Source of the DNA: an uncultured Gammaproteobacteria bacterium
GTDB taxonomy: Bacteria > Pseudomonadota > Gammaproteobacteria > Pseudomonadales > Pseudohongiellaceae
Direction of reading: 5' to 3'
Assembly (NCBI GenBank): GCA_913061515.1
Contig: CAJXSF010000001.1
Span: forward strand, 62,001 to 126,000
DNA length: 64,000 nucleotides
Positions within the stretch are counted from its first letter, which is position 1, and every line of letters begins with the position of its first letter. Shown in pieces: positions 36,492-47,224 of this stretch. Made by a program: the position numbers and the translations under genes. Below the pieces are notes generated by a model. That model was not told where the DNA came from. It was given only the letters and a program-made list of their open reading frames with translations, and ran no database searches.

Positions 36492-38375
36492 ATGATATCC
36501 CTGATCAATGCCACATTAATGCGTGGCGAACTGCTACTGCTTAATAATACGAACCTGAGTATTCACAATGGACAAAAGATTGGGGTGATTGGCCGAAATG
36601 GCAGTGGTAAGTCGAGCCTATTCGCCTGTCTTCTGGGGCAACTGGCGCTGGATCAGGGTGAGCTCTCAATGCCTGAGGGCACCCGTTGTGCTCATATGCG
36701 TCAAGAGACAGAAGCCTCTTCGGCGAGCGCGATTGATTATGTGATTGATGGCGACGAACGCTATCGCGAAATTGAGCGTGCCATGCAATTGGCTGAGGCC
36801 GCAGAAGATGGTGCTCAGATAGCGCAATGGCATAGCGAAATGGATAAGATCGGCGGCTATGACATTCGTCATCGCGCCATGCAATTGTTATCAGGTTTAG
36901 GGTTTCAGGCCGAGCAATTTGAAAAGCCTGTTGCTAGCTTCTCTGGTGGATGGCGCATTAGATTGAATCTTGCGGCGGCATTGATGGCCCCTTCAGATTT
37001 ACTATTGCTCGATGAGCCCACTAACCATTTGGATCTAGAGGCAACGCTCTGGCTTGAGCAATGGCTAAAGCGCTATCAAGGCACATTGCTCATTATTTCT
37101 CACGATAGAAGCTTTCTTGATCAAGTCATCGACTATGTGGTGAGCGTAGAGCATAACAAACTCACATTGTACCGTGGTAATTACAGTAGTTTCGAAGTTC
37201 AGCGGGCAGAACGTTTAGCCCAAGAACAAGCTATGTTTGAAAAACAGCAAAGACGGGTAGCAGAGATTGAAGACTTTGTGCGCCGCTTTCGCGCAAAAGC
37301 ATCCAAAGCAAGGCAAGCCCAGTCTCGTATGAAAGAGCTTGACCGTATGCAAAGCATCGCGCCAGCGCATATAGATTCTCCGTTCTATTTTGAGTTCCCT
37401 AAGCCAGAACGCCTGCCTGCAGAGCTTGTTGCGTTTGAGAAAGTTAGTGTCGGCTATGAGCAGCCTCTTGTTAGCAATATCCGTTTGCAGGTTCGTGATA
37501 CAACACGGATTGGCTTGCTCGGTTTTAATGGCTGCGGCAAGTCGACGCTGCTGCGCAGTATCGCAGGAGAGCTGCCGACTTTGGCCGGAGAAGTGCGCAA
37601 TTCAAAATTTCTGCAAATAGGCTATTTTGCTCAGCACCAAGTCGATGTGCTGGACAAAACGGCTAGCCCAATGTTGTTGATACAACGTCAAGACCCTGCG
37701 GCGAGAGAGCAAAGCATTCGTGATTTTCTTGGCGGTTTTGATTTTAGAGGCGAGCGGGTCACTGAGAATATCGCGAACTTTTCCGGAGGTGAAAAAGCGC
37801 GCTTAGCATTAGCGCTTGTGGTCTGGCAAAAACCCAACTTGCTCTTGTTGGATGAGCCAACTAACCACTTGGATTTGGAAATGCGTCATGCACTAACAGT
37901 CGCATTGCAGGGGTTTGAAGGGGCGTTGGTAGTGGTGTCCCACGATCGCCATCTATTGAGCAATACAGTGGATGAATTCTATTCGATTCACAACGGACGC
38001 TGTCAGGAGTTCGAGGGCGACCTGCATGACTACGAGAAGTGGATGCAGGAGCATAGTCAGTCTGCAACGGGTACGTCTACTGTCAGCGATAAAAAAGGCG
38101 ACAAAAAAGAACAAAGACAACAGGCTGCTGCGCAAAGGCAGCAGCTAGCGCCGCTACGCAAAGAAATAAAGAAGCTGGAGCAACAGATTGAAAAATCCCA
38201 AAGTGAGCTGGCAGGCATGGAAGAGCGCCTAGCAGACCCAACTCTCTATGAAGACGAGCGTAAAGGCGAGTTAACACAATTACTGCAACAGCAAGCGAAA
38301 CTAAAGCAGCATACTGACCAGCTAGAAGAGCAGTGGTTTACAAAAAGCGATGCATTGGAATCTCTGTCAGAATAA
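36492..38375 (+). CDS. ABC-F ATPase (YheS-like)
   Basis: Two ABC cassettes (GRNGSGKSS, GFNGCGKST), LLLDEPTNHLDLEATLWLEQWL, ABC-F linker, C-terminal coiled coil. Confidence 0.93.
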   Translation: MISLINATLMRGELLLLNNTNLSIHNGQKIGVIGRNGSGKSSLFACLLGQLALDQGELSMPEGTRCAHMRQETEASSASAIDYVIDGDERYREIERAMQLAEAAEDGAQIAQWHSEMDKIGGYDIRHRAMQLLSGLGFQAEQFEKPVASFSGGWRIRLNLAAALMAPSDLLLLDEPTNHLDLEATLWLEQWLKRYQGTLLIISHDRSFLDQVIDYVVSVEHNKLTLYRGNYSSFEVQRAERLAQEQAMFEKQQRRVAEIEDFVRRFRAKASKARQAQSRMKELDRMQSIAPAHIDSPFYFEFPKPERLPAELVAFEKVSVGYEQPLVSNIRLQVRDTTRIGLLGFNGCGKSTLLRSIAGELPTLAGEVRNSKFLQIGYFAQHQVDVLDKTASPMLLIQRQDPAAREQSIRDFLGGFDFRGERVTENIANFSGGEKARLALALVVWQKPNLLLLDEPTNHLDLEMRHALTVALQGFEGALVVVSHDRHLLSNTVDEFYSIHNGRCQEFEGDLHDYEKWMQEHSQSATGTSTVSDKKGDKKEQRQQAAAQRQQLAPLRKEIKKLEQQIEKSQSELAGMEERLADPTLYEDERKGELTQLLQQQAKLKQHTDQLEEQWFTKSDALESLSE

Positions 38376-38448
38376 AATTTTAATATTCAGCAACGGATAA
38401 TCGCTTTCCCCCCGTAGAACTAAGTATCAACAATGAAGGGGGAGCCCT

Positions 38449-38886
38449 ATGAAATCGCTAATGCTAGTGTTATTAACCTCTGCTTCTATTGCCTTTAGTG
38501 CATGCGTTGCCTTTGCGCAGCCAGGCGGAGCCGGTGGTCGTGGGATGAACATGGACCCAGAGAAAGAAATTACTGAATTGATCGCACAGCTCGATGTCAC
38601 TGCAGACCAAGAAGAAGGCTTTCGACAAGCAATGATGCAAATTGCTGAGACTAGAATGGCTGGCATGCGTCAAGGTGGCGGTCGTAGAAATAGTGGTGAC
38701 GATGGTGCTCAGTCGCAGGAGCGCACACGACCGAATGCCGAAGAAATGGCGGAGCGCCGAGCACAGATGCGGGCGCAAGAAGAAGAGATTTTGGCTGCAG
38801 TATTAGATGCTGGGCAGATCGAAAAGTATCGTGAAATACAGCAAGCGCGAATGGCCGAAATGATGGAGCGGCGTGATCGGCGCTAA
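38449..38886 (+). CDS. Exported small Glu/Arg/Met-rich protein, Spy/CpxP-like in composition
   Basis: Signal peptide MKSLMLVLLTSASIAFSACVAFA; MDPEKEITELIAQLDVTADQEEGFRQAM. Confidence 0.6.
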   Translation: MKSLMLVLLTSASIAFSACVAFAQPGGAGGRGMNMDPEKEITELIAQLDVTADQEEGFRQAMMQIAETRMAGMRQGGGRRNSGDDGAQSQERTRPNAEEMAERRAQMRAQEEEILAAVLDAGQIEKYREIQQARMAEMMERRDRR

Positions 38887-38923
38887 ACGGTTTCTTGCAA
38901 GATAGAGGTAGAATCTTTTGTGG

Positions 38924-38952
38924 GGGGGAACTTAACGTTTCCCCTTTTTTTT
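38924..38952 (+). terminator. Intrinsic terminator (GGGGGAAC-ttaac-GTTTCCCC-T8)
   Basis: 8-bp stem with one G.U pair followed by eight T. Confidence 0.7.
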
Positions 38953-39018
38953 ATTCTTTGCACATATGTTAGTCTGATTCTTTCGCAAGTTGCCGTAGCT
39001 TACACAGTGGAGAGCATA

Positions 39019-39399
39019 ATGCCGCATCATAAAATCAATTATGTAGAGTTGCCAGCACACGATCTAACTGCGACTAAGGAATTTTTTGAAAAAACGTTCC
39101 ATTGGCGATTCGAAGATTATGGCCCTGACTATTGTGCGTTCCACGATGCTGGTTTGGACGGAGGGTTTTATCGGGCCAATCTTAAAAGCGACCCATTGCA
39201 CGGTGGGGCGTTAGTTGTGCTCTATAGTGATACGCTTGAAGAGACTCTGGCACAGGTACAAGCCAATGGTGGGTATATCGTGCAGGCCATATTCGATTTT
39301 CCAGGTGGTCGTCGTTTTCATTTCACTGAGCCTAGCGGGAATGAGTTTGCGGTGTGGGGTGAAGCGGCAGAGTCAGGAGAGTTTTCTTTGAAATTATAG
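39019..39399 (+). CDS. VOC/glyoxalase-family protein
   Basis: Start at MPHHKINYVELPAHDLTATKEFFEKTFHWRFEDYGPDYCAF; ends HFTEPSGNEFAVWGE. Confidence 0.88.
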   Translation: MPHHKINYVELPAHDLTATKEFFEKTFHWRFEDYGPDYCAFHDAGLDGGFYRANLKSDPLHGGALVVLYSDTLEETLAQVQANGGYIVQAIFDFPGGRRFHFTEPSGNEFAVWGEAAESGEFSLKL

Positions 39400-39487
39400 G
39401 TTGATTGCAGGGCATTTAGTCCGTCACAATGACAGGCAATTTGCCGCTCTAGATGGCTCGGAAACTCCCTAAAAATTATAATAGAGG

Positions 39488-40039
39488 TTGCCTATGTCCG
39501 AAAACGCCCTAACGGAGACACCGTCCTACATCGGTCTTATTGTGGGAGGTTTGCTGATTTCACTTACCGTGTTGTTTGTGGCGGGTTTTATTCTTTACTC
39601 CTCAATCTGTCCTTGTGAGCGTACTCCAGGTGGCTTTCTTTTTGGCGAGCGAGTAGACGTTCCCGTTAGCAATTGGTCTATGGCCAATGAAGTACCACTT
39701 TGTCAGATTCAAATCTGGGCAGGGATTAGACCGCATTCGATCAATTTAAACTGTATGGCCGCCGACGATGGCAAGCTATATCTGAGCTGCTCGGATTGTG
39801 AGGGAAAGTACTGGTCGAATGTCGTGGGCTTAGAAGATCTTGGTAAGCTTCGTCTAGGGCAGAATGTATATCCGGTAAAGTTTACGCGGGTTTTGGATGC
39901 AATAGAATTAGATCGCGCTTGGTCCGCACGGATAGCCAAACTGCAATACTTGGCGAGCGCCTCTAACCCCGCGCCTGGCTCTAGTGCACCGCGCCCAGAG
40001 GACTGGTGGTCATTTAACGTGAGCTTTTTTAGCCCCTAA
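39488..40039 (+). CDS. Membrane-anchored protein of unknown function
   Basis: Single N-terminal TM (LIVGGLLISLTVLFVAGFILY), Cys-containing soluble part. Confidence 0.55.
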   Translation: MPMSENALTETPSYIGLIVGGLLISLTVLFVAGFILYSSICPCERTPGGFLFGERVDVPVSNWSMANEVPLCQIQIWAGIRPHSINLNCMAADDGKLYLSCSDCEGKYWSNVVGLEDLGKLRLGQNVYPVKFTRVLDAIELDRAWSARIAKLQYLASASNPAPGSSAPRPEDWWSFNVSFFSP

Positions 40040-40053
40040 TTATTGGAAAAAAT

Positions 40054-40470
40054 GTGAACCGATTTAAGAGAACCCTTACCCAACGACCGTGGTGGTTAAA
40101 CATCATTTGGCTATTTTGTCTGTATATGACTTTTATTTATATGCCTTTTGATATGTTTACTAAGCCTTATGCTCAGTGGGAAGAGGTCTGGTTCGGTGTG
40201 CAGCTAACGGGGTGGCCCGCGAAACTAACCGAACCGTTGCATTGGCTTATATACGGTGCAGGTAGTTATGGCATTTGGAAAATGAAATCGTGGATGTGGC
40301 CTTGGGCAGCGGTGTATGCGTCGCAAATCGTCATCGCAATGTTCATGTTCAGTATTCTTGAGCGCGGTTTGGCAGAGGGGCTTGTCGGTGGCATTGTGGC
40401 CGCGGCTGTTTTTTCAATACCTGCTATCGCGCTATGGCGCGCAAAATTTTTGTTTCAAGATAGTAAGTGA
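40054..40470 (+). CDS. Multi-TM protein of unknown function
   Basis: NIIWLFCLYMTFIYMPFDMFTKP...; GTG start at 40054. Confidence 0.6.
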   Translation: MNRFKRTLTQRPWWLNIIWLFCLYMTFIYMPFDMFTKPYAQWEEVWFGVQLTGWPAKLTEPLHWLIYGAGSYGIWKMKSWMWPWAAVYASQIVIAMFMFSILERGLAEGLVGGIVAAAVFSIPAIALWRAKFLFQDSK

Positions 40471-40516
40471 TGATCATGCTAAGCCTAATATTGCCATGTC
40501 ATTATAGAGTCTAGGC

Positions 40517-41230
40517 ATGAATGTTTTTTTGCTCCTATTATTGTTGACACTTCTCGCTGGGCTTGCGATGCCGTTTGGCGCCTTAATTGCGAGTATCGTT
40601 AGATTCAAAAACCATGAACTTGCTGATGAGTTTGTGCATTTTGTGGTGGCCTTCGGTGGCGGGGCACTCTTATCTGCAGTGGCCTTGGTGTTGGTGCCAG
40701 AAGGCCTATCAATACTTAACCCCTTGCTTGCCTGTGTTTGTTTTATTTTGGGTGGCCTAATTTTCATGGCCATCGATATCTATTTGCAGCGCAAGCAAAC
40801 GTCCGCCAGCCAGTTGTTGGCAATGCTGACAGATTTTGTGCCAGAGTCTATTGCACTGGGCGCAGCTCTTGCGATTGGCAATTCATCTGCCTTTCTATTA
40901 GCAAGCTTAATCGCCTTGCAAAACATTCCAGAGGGATTCAATGCTTACAACGAGTTGCGCGCTAGCTCTCGCAGATCTTCGCGCAATATCATCTGGCTCT
41001 TCGCGCTGATGTCATTGCTTGGGCCAGTGGCTGCATTAGGCGGATACTATTGGATGTTTGCCCATATAAAAGTGCTTGCGGCAACGGTGTTGATTGCCGC
41101 CGGTGGCATACTCTATTCTGTATTTCAGGATATCGCACCAAAAGCGAAGTTGGACAGTCACTGGGCGCCACCAATGGGCGCGGTCACAGGCTTTATGCTT
41201 GGAATGTTAGGTTCGGCACTTGTCGCGTAG
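40517..41230 (+). CDS. ZIP-family metal transporter
   Basis: HFVVAFGGGALLSAVALVLVPEG; DFVPESIALGAAL; ALQNIPEGFNAYNELR. Confidence 0.8.
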   Translation: MNVFLLLLLLTLLAGLAMPFGALIASIVRFKNHELADEFVHFVVAFGGGALLSAVALVLVPEGLSILNPLLACVCFILGGLIFMAIDIYLQRKQTSASQLLAMLTDFVPESIALGAALAIGNSSAFLLASLIALQNIPEGFNAYNELRASSRRSSRNIIWLFALMSLLGPVAALGGYYWMFAHIKVLAATVLIAAGGILYSVFQDIAPKAKLDSHWAPPMGAVTGFMLGMLGSALVA

Positions 41231-41240
41231 AAACGCAGTG

Positions 41241-42434
41241 TTAGTCAGTGTTGGGGGTAGGCGTTTTGCTTGCGAATAGCGCCGAGAGTGCTAGCAGGGC
41301 AGCGGCAATGATTAGGCACGCTGCCAAACCCCACAATTGGTAAACAAGCCCAGATAGAATTGTGCCAAACAGTCTGCCAGCGGCATTGGCCATGTAATAA
41401 AACCCAACATCGAGAGACACGCCATCGCTTCTCGCCCAAGAAACGATGAGGTATGAGTGTATTGAGGAGTTGATGGCAAACACTAGGCCAAACACCAACA
41501 AGCCACTCACAAGTACTATTTGAGAAGACCAGTCGGTGAGCAGTGCCGCGGCAATCATTGCCGGTATTAGAGTCAATATACTGGCCCAAAGCCAAGCGCT
41601 TTTAGCGGTTGGGCGAGGGCCAGTAATTTTTGGTGCAGTGGCCTGCACCATGCCGTAGGCAATCACCCAGCCTGCGAGCAGTGTGCCAACCGCTGTATAG
41701 CTCCAGCCCAATTGGCTTTGAAGGTACACAGGAAGTGCCACGACAAACCATATGTCTCTGGCAGAAAAAAGAAAGAATCGAGCTGCGCTAAGCCGATTGA
41801 TGGCCGGGCTCTTAGAGAAAAGATCCGTAAATTTGGCTTTGAATGACGTTACACCTGACTGTCGTTCAAGTAAGGCAATGCTGATCACGACAGTGATGCC
41901 TAGTAGTAAGATCATCGCTAACAACGCGCCTTGAAATCCAAACGCGGCAAGCAAAGCGCCGCCCAGAAAGAAACCTAAACCTTTTAGTGCATTTTTCGAA
42001 CCTGTCAGTGCCGCTACCCATTTGTATAGGCCACCTTCGTCTTTGATTAGCGTTTTTATGGCGCTTTTTGCGCTCATCTTGTTGAGGTCTTTGGCGATGC
42101 CTGACAAGGCTTGTGCGACCATCACATAGGCGATGCTAAGCATGCTGGGGTCAACTAATAGCATTCCCAATGAGATTATTTGCAAGGCCATGCCCGCATG
42201 CATTGTCATATTGAGGCCAATGCGCGCGGCTAACCATCCACCCAAGAGATTGGTGACGATTCCAAAGAATTCATAGAGTAAGAAAAGTGATGCGACTTCC
42301 AAAGGGCTAAAGCCAAGCTCATGGAAAAACAACACGATCAACATGCGCAGCGCGCCATCGGTCAGTGTGAACGACCAGTAACTGCCAGTCACTATGGCAT
42401 ATTGAACGCGCGGATCCCGGCGCTGTAGAGGCAT
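41241..42434 (-). CDS. arsJ: ArsJ-like organoarsenical efflux MFS transporter
   Basis: YAIVTGSYWSFTLTDGALRMLIVLFFHELGFSPLEVASLFLLYEFFGIVTNLLGGWLAARIGLN; AQALSGIAKDLNKMSAKSAIK; adjacent GAPDH. Confidence 0.88.
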   Translation of the reverse strand: MPLQRRDPRVQYAIVTGSYWSFTLTDGALRMLIVLFFHELGFSPLEVASLFLLYEFFGIVTNLLGGWLAARIGLNMTMHAGMALQIISLGMLLVDPSMLSIAYVMVAQALSGIAKDLNKMSAKSAIKTLIKDEGGLYKWVAALTGSKNALKGLGFFLGGALLAAFGFQGALLAMILLLGITVVISIALLERQSGVTSFKAKFTDLFSKSPAINRLSAARFFLFSARDIWFVVALPVYLQSQLGWSYTAVGTLLAGWVIAYGMVQATAPKITGPRPTAKSAWLWASILTLIPAMIAAALLTDWSSQIVLVSGLLVFGLVFAINSSIHSYLIVSWARSDGVSLDVGFYYMANAAGRLFGTILSGLVYQLWGLAACLIIAAALLALSALFASKTPTPNTD

Positions 42435-42447
42435 GCTGATGGCGTCC

Positions 42448-43458
42448 CTATTTTATTGATTGGCCAACTAAAAGTGCGAGCTCCATCATGCGATGAACGT
42501 AACCGATTTCATTGTCATACCAGGCGAGAAGTTTCACCTGAGTTTTATTGACGACAATCGTTGAGGGCGCGTCGATGATCCCAGAGCGTGGGTCGTTTAC
42601 ATAATCAACCGAGACCAGTGGGCGCTCTTCATAGCCTAGTATCCCCTGTAAGCGCCCTTGTGCGGCTTCGCGCAGAGCCCTATTGACTTGCTCGACACTT
42701 GTGGGGGACTCGACCTCGAACACGCAATCGGTTAACGAAGCATTGGTGATTGGCGCGCGCACAGCGATGCCATTTAAGCGCCCTTTAAGCTCTGGGAAAA
42801 TTTCAGTGATGGCCGTTGCTGAGCCAGTGCTAGTGGGAATGAGAGAAACGCCGCTAGCGCGTGAGCGTCTTAGATCTTTGTGGTACTCGTCAAGAACGCT
42901 TTGAGTGTTGGTAATGTCATGAATTGTGGTAATCGAACCATGGCGAATTCCAAATTCGCGATGAATCACATCGACGACAGGGGCAAGGCAATTGGTGGTG
43001 CACGAGGCAGCGGTTACGATATGGTGGATAGCAGGGTCATAGAGAGAGTGATTGACGCCCATGACGACGTTCAATGTTCCGTCACGTACAGGTGCCGAGA
43101 CCACTACTTTCGCGATCCCTTGCTGAAAATAAGGGGCAAGGGCTTCGGCGCTCTTAAACTTGCCGGTACACTCCACGACTAGGTCAGCATTCGTTGCGGC
43201 CCAATCCGTGTCTGCAATGGCTTTATTATTAGAAAAACTGACTTCTTGGCCATCGATGATCAATGCCTTATCGTTGGCGCTAACGGGAACGGGCCACGTT
43301 CCGTGCTGTGAATCGAACGTCAACAGGTGGGCAGCGCTTTGCGGCGTTGCAGCGCAATCATTAATATGCACGATTTCAATTTCGGGCCAGTGCCACGCAG
43401 CGCGAAGTGCCAGTCGTCCCATTCGACCGAAGCCGTTGATAGCAATTTTGATCGCCAT
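42448..43458 (-). CDS. gap: Glyceraldehyde-3-phosphate dehydrogenase, ArsJ-associated type
   Basis: [65 protein letters not shown]; paired with arsJ. Confidence 0.92.
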   Translation of the reverse strand: MAIKIAINGFGRMGRLALRAAWHWPEIEIVHINDCAATPQSAAHLLTFDSQHGTWPVPVSANDKALIIDGQEVSFSNNKAIADTDWAATNADLVVECTGKFKSAEALAPYFQQGIAKVVVSAPVRDGTLNVVMGVNHSLYDPAIHHIVTAASCTTNCLAPVVDVIHREFGIRHGSITTIHDITNTQSVLDEYHKDLRRSRASGVSLIPTSTGSATAITEIFPELKGRLNGIAVRAPITNASLTDCVFEVESPTSVEQVNRALREAAQGRLQGILGYEERPLVSVDYVNDPRSGIIDAPSTIVVNKTQVKLLAWYDNEIGYVHRMMELALLVGQSIK

Positions 43459-43485
43459 ATTGGTTCACTACATTGGAAAATGGAG

Positions 43486-43498
43486 GGCTATTATAGCC
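43486..43498. promoter_or_regulatory. Dyad GGCTAT-t-ATAGCC containing a TATAAT -10-like element on the minus strand upstream of gap-arsJ
   Basis: Minus strand reads ttGGCTATAATAGCC just upstream of the gap ATG. Confidence 0.45.
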
Positions 43499-43600
43499 AA
43501 AGTAATTTTGCAGCATAATCGTTTGAGGCAACTAAGGCTTGAATAATGACAAAGTGCGAACCACATTAGTTAAAGTTGAATTGTTTCGGAGAGTGAGGTC

Positions 43601-44686
43601 ATGAGTTTGTCGCGTCTTCTCGTAGCGCTGTTGTTGGCGGTAGTTAGCAGCGTTTTTGTCGCAGCTGTTGCAGTGGCACAGCAGGATTATGCCAGTTTTA
43701 AAACGGATGATGAGTCCAATAATATTGAAGTATTCAAGCAAGCAAGTCCGTCAGTGGTCTACATCACTAATTCGCGGCTGGTAAGGCGATCGTTCTATTC
43801 CCTAAACCCACAGGAAATTCCGCAGGGCAGTGGCTCTGGTTTTATTTGGAGCCGAGATGGCTATGTGGTGACGAATTTTCACGTTATCCAGCAAGCCTCT
43901 AGGCTAACCGTTACCTTGCAAGATGGCAGTGCCTATGACGCCGAAGTCGTGGGGGTTGAGCCAGATAAAGACCTTGCTGTATTGCGTATTGATGCTCCAA
44001 GAGAAAAATTAATTCCACTGGCCACTGGTGACTCCTCTTTGTTGGAAGTCGGTCGTAAAGTTATCGCGATCGGCAATCCCTTTGGTCTGGATACCACTTT
44101 AACGGTGGGGGTGGTCAGTGCGCTAGGGCGTGAAATCGATTCTGTGAGCCGCCGCAAAATCAGAGATGTCATTCAAACAGATGCTGCCATTAATCCTGGC
44201 AATTCGGGTGGTCCCCTATTGAACTCATTAGGGCAGCTAGTTGGGGTCAACACGGCAATCTATAGCCCGTCCGGTGCCAGTTCAGGCATTGGCTTTGCAA
44301 TTCCCGTCAATATCGTCAAAAAAATTGTCCCAGAGCTCATTACCTATGGGCGGGTTCAAACTCCCACCTTGGGCATTGCCTTGCTGCCACTGCAGTACGC
44401 AGATTACTACCGTCAGAACTCCCGTGTGCGAGGTGTGATCGTGATGGATGTGATTGCCGGTGGTAGTCCGGAGCGCGAGGGAATGCGAGGGTTGCGAGAA
44501 ACCAATCGTGGCATCCTGCTCGGCGATGTCATCACGGCGATCGATGGAGACGTGATCAACAATGAAGATGACCTGCTTAATGCATTAGAGAAGCATCGCG
44601 CGGGTGATGTGGTGACAGTCACTACGATCAGAGATAGCGAAGAGTTGAACTATGAGATCGAGCTGCAGGCATCGGCTGCCCGCTAG
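43601..44686 (+). CDS. S1C serine protease, Deg/HtrA type, single PDZ
   Basis: SGSGFIWSRDGYVVTNFHVI; DKDLAVLRID; TDAAINPGNSGGPLLNSLGQLVGVNTAI; C-terminal PDZ. Confidence 0.92.
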   Translation: MSLSRLLVALLLAVVSSVFVAAVAVAQQDYASFKTDDESNNIEVFKQASPSVVYITNSRLVRRSFYSLNPQEIPQGSGSGFIWSRDGYVVTNFHVIQQASRLTVTLQDGSAYDAEVVGVEPDKDLAVLRIDAPREKLIPLATGDSSLLEVGRKVIAIGNPFGLDTTLTVGVVSALGREIDSVSRRKIRDVIQTDAAINPGNSGGPLLNSLGQLVGVNTAIYSPSGASSGIGFAIPVNIVKKIVPELITYGRVQTPTLGIALLPLQYADYYRQNSRVRGVIVMDVIAGGSPEREGMRGLRETNRGILLGDVITAIDGDVINNEDDLLNALEKHRAGDVVTVTTIRDSEELNYEIELQASAAR

Positions 44687-44696
44687 TTCTGGAAAT

Positions 44697-44723
44697 TGCG
44701 CTGCCTAGGGGCTAGGCAGCGCA
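44697..44723. repeat. Perfect 12-bp inverted repeat TGCGCTGCCTAG-ggg-CTAGGCAGCGCA
   Basis: Read directly; between convergent protease and argH ends. Confidence 0.9.
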
Positions 44724-44729
44724 TAGATA

Positions 44730-46136
44730 TTAGCGACTAGCGATGGCAGCACGACGATTGGCAACGGCCGCGCGCACCTGCTCTGGCGCTGTGCCGCCGA
44801 TGTGATTACGAGCTTGGACTGAGCCCTCAAGGGTCAATACTTCGAAGATGTCTTCAGAGATCTCGGGTGAGAACTGCTGTAACTGCTCCAAAGTGAGCTC
44901 GCTGAGGTCCTTGTTCTGCTCGATGCCAAAAGCGACCGATTTGCCGACTATCTCATGGGCATCACGGAAGGCTATCCCTTTACGCACTAAATAGTCCGCA
45001 AGATCTGTGGCCGTCGCGTATCCTTGTAATGCAGCTTTTCTCATATTCTCTTTCTTTGGTCTAATCGCTGGCATCATGTCGGCATATGCTTTCAAGCAGT
45101 CACGAAGTGTGTCGATAACGTCAAACAATGGTTCTTTGTCTTCTTGATTATCTTTGTTGTATGCCAATGGTTGGGACTTCATCAAAGTTAGCAAAGACAC
45201 GAGGTGGCCGTTAACGCGGCCAGTTTTGCCTCGCACTAGCTCTGGTACGTCAGGGTTTTTCTTCTGAGGCATAATGGAAGAGCCAGTGCAGAAGCGGTCT
45301 GGCAGGTCTACGAAATCGAATTGGGCAGAGGTCCAAAGGACCAACTCTTCAGAAAAGCGTGATAGATGCGTCATGATCAAGCTGCCTGCAGAGGCGAGCT
45401 CGATCGCAAAGTCGCGATCGCTTACAGAGTCCAAGGAATTGCGTGTTGGGGCGGTAAAACCAAGTAACTGGGCTGTGTATTCACGCTCAATGGGGTAGCT
45501 GGTGCCAGCAAGAGCCGCGGCGCCCAGAGGAGAGTAGTTCAGGCGGCTGCGACAGTCTTGCAGGCGCGAATAGTCTCGTTCTAGCATTTCATACCAGGCC
45601 ATCATGTGGTGCCCAAAGGTAATGGGTTGCGCCGTTTGCAAGTGCGTAAAGCCTGGCATTACCGTGTCCGCTTCGCGTTCGGCCTGATCTAAAAGGGCCA
45701 GTTGCAAGCGAGTTAGGGTGCCAGAGAGTGCATCGATCTCGTCACGCACATAGAGGCGAATATCGGTGGCGACTTGATCGTTACGTGATCGTCCGGTATG
45801 CAGCTTTTTGCCAGTCAGGCCTATGCGTTTAGTCAAAGCGGCTTCGATGTTCATGTGCACATCTTCCAGCGCCACTGACCATTGGAAAGTGCCGGCTACG
45901 ATTTCAGCCCGTATGGCTTCTAGTCCGTCGATAATTTCTTGGACTTCGTTAGCGGTCAAAATACCGACTTTTCCAAGCATTGTGGCGTGTGCAATGGAGC
46001 CATTGATATCGTGATGGTAGAGTCGTTGATCAAAGGTGACTGATGCGGTGAAACGTTCAACGAAGGCGTCGGTAGGTTCGGTAAAACGTCCGCCCCAAGG
46101 TTTAATGGCGTCAGGCTTGTTTTCACTCATAGTCAC
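44730..46136 (-). CDS. argH: Argininosuccinate lyase
   Basis: [53 protein letters not shown]. Confidence 0.97.
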   Translation of the reverse strand: MTMSENKPDAIKPWGGRFTEPTDAFVERFTASVTFDQRLYHHDINGSIAHATMLGKVGILTANEVQEIIDGLEAIRAEIVAGTFQWSVALEDVHMNIEAALTKRIGLTGKKLHTGRSRNDQVATDIRLYVRDEIDALSGTLTRLQLALLDQAEREADTVMPGFTHLQTAQPITFGHHMMAWYEMLERDYSRLQDCRSRLNYSPLGAAALAGTSYPIEREYTAQLLGFTAPTRNSLDSVSDRDFAIELASAGSLIMTHLSRFSEELVLWTSAQFDFVDLPDRFCTGSSIMPQKKNPDVPELVRGKTGRVNGHLVSLLTLMKSQPLAYNKDNQEDKEPLFDVIDTLRDCLKAYADMMPAIRPKKENMRKAALQGYATATDLADYLVRKGIAFRDAHEIVGKSVAFGIEQNKDLSELTLEQLQQFSPEISEDIFEVLTLEGSVQARNHIGGTAPEQVRAAVANRRAAIASR

Positions 46137-46293
46137 GGTCTCACTTAGATGGCTAGCTGCTGCGGGTTGCAGATTATAGCAAGATAATATGAGCGCCTAA
46201 TACTCTCGTGAGCTTTTTACGCCATGAGGCGAAATTTTTGCGCATTTGGCGTAGAATTCTGAGGAAATACACCGTTTAACTAAGAGATTGAAT

Positions 46294-47220
46294 ATGGCTA
46301 TTGAACTGATCCGTATTGCCACTAGAGAGAGCCCGTTGGCGCTGTGGCAAGCCGAGTTTGTGCGTGACGAATTGCTAAAGCGTTACCCAGACCTGAAAGT
46401 TGAGTTGGTGGGAATGACCACTAAGGGCGACATCATGCTCGATATGCCGTTGGTAAAGATAGGTGGCAAGGCGTTGTTTGTGAAAGAGCTTGAAGTGGCC
46501 ATGCTTGAAAATCGCGCCGATATCGCTGTTCATTCTATGAAAGATGTTCCCATGGAGTTCCCTGAGGGCTTAGGTCTGGCGGTCATTTGTGAGCGCGAAG
46601 ACCCAACCGATGCCTTTGTTTCTAATCACTATGAAAACCTTGATGCGCTGCCTCGCGGTGCCAAGGTAGGAACCTCGAGCTTGCGTCGGCAGTGTCAATT
46701 GCGGGCGTTGCGCCCAGACCTTGTTATCGGCGATCTACGAGGCAATGTTGGCACAAGATTATCAAAGCTTGATCGAGGTGAGTTCGACGCCATCGTTTTA
46801 GCTACCGCAGGTTTGTTACGTCTTAACCTGCAATCGCGAATTGCCCAGCGCCTAGACCCATTACTTTCATTGCCCGCTGGTGGGCAGGGGGCGGTGGGGA
46901 TTGAGACGCGAACCGAAGATACGGAGTTGGTCAAATTGCTTGCAGGCCTACATGATCAAGATACCGCCGACAGAGTGATGGCCGAACGGGCCGTGAATAA
47001 GCGTCTCAATGGGGGTTGTCAGGTGCCTATCGCGTGTTATGCCGAGCTAGAAGGCGAGCAAATTTACTTGCGTGGCTTAGTGGGAGAATCCGACGGTCAA
47101 CGAATTCTGCGTTGCGAAATGCGCGGTCCGCGTGCCGAGGCAGAGCAACTAGGCATAGCTGTTGCTGAAGACCTACTTGCGCAAGGTGCCGGTGAAATTC
47201 TTCGAGCTTTATACGAGTAA
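46294..47220 (+). CDS. hemC: Hydroxymethylbilane synthase
   Basis: [49 protein letters not shown]. Confidence 0.97.
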   Translation: MAIELIRIATRESPLALWQAEFVRDELLKRYPDLKVELVGMTTKGDIMLDMPLVKIGGKALFVKELEVAMLENRADIAVHSMKDVPMEFPEGLGLAVICEREDPTDAFVSNHYENLDALPRGAKVGTSSLRRQCQLRALRPDLVIGDLRGNVGTRLSKLDRGEFDAIVLATAGLLRLNLQSRIAQRLDPLLSLPAGGQGAVGIETRTEDTELVKLLAGLHDQDTADRVMAERAVNKRLNGGCQVPIACYAELEGEQIYLRGLVGESDGQRILRCEMRGPRAEAEQLGIAVAEDLLAQGAGEILRALYE

Positions 47221-47224
47221 TATT

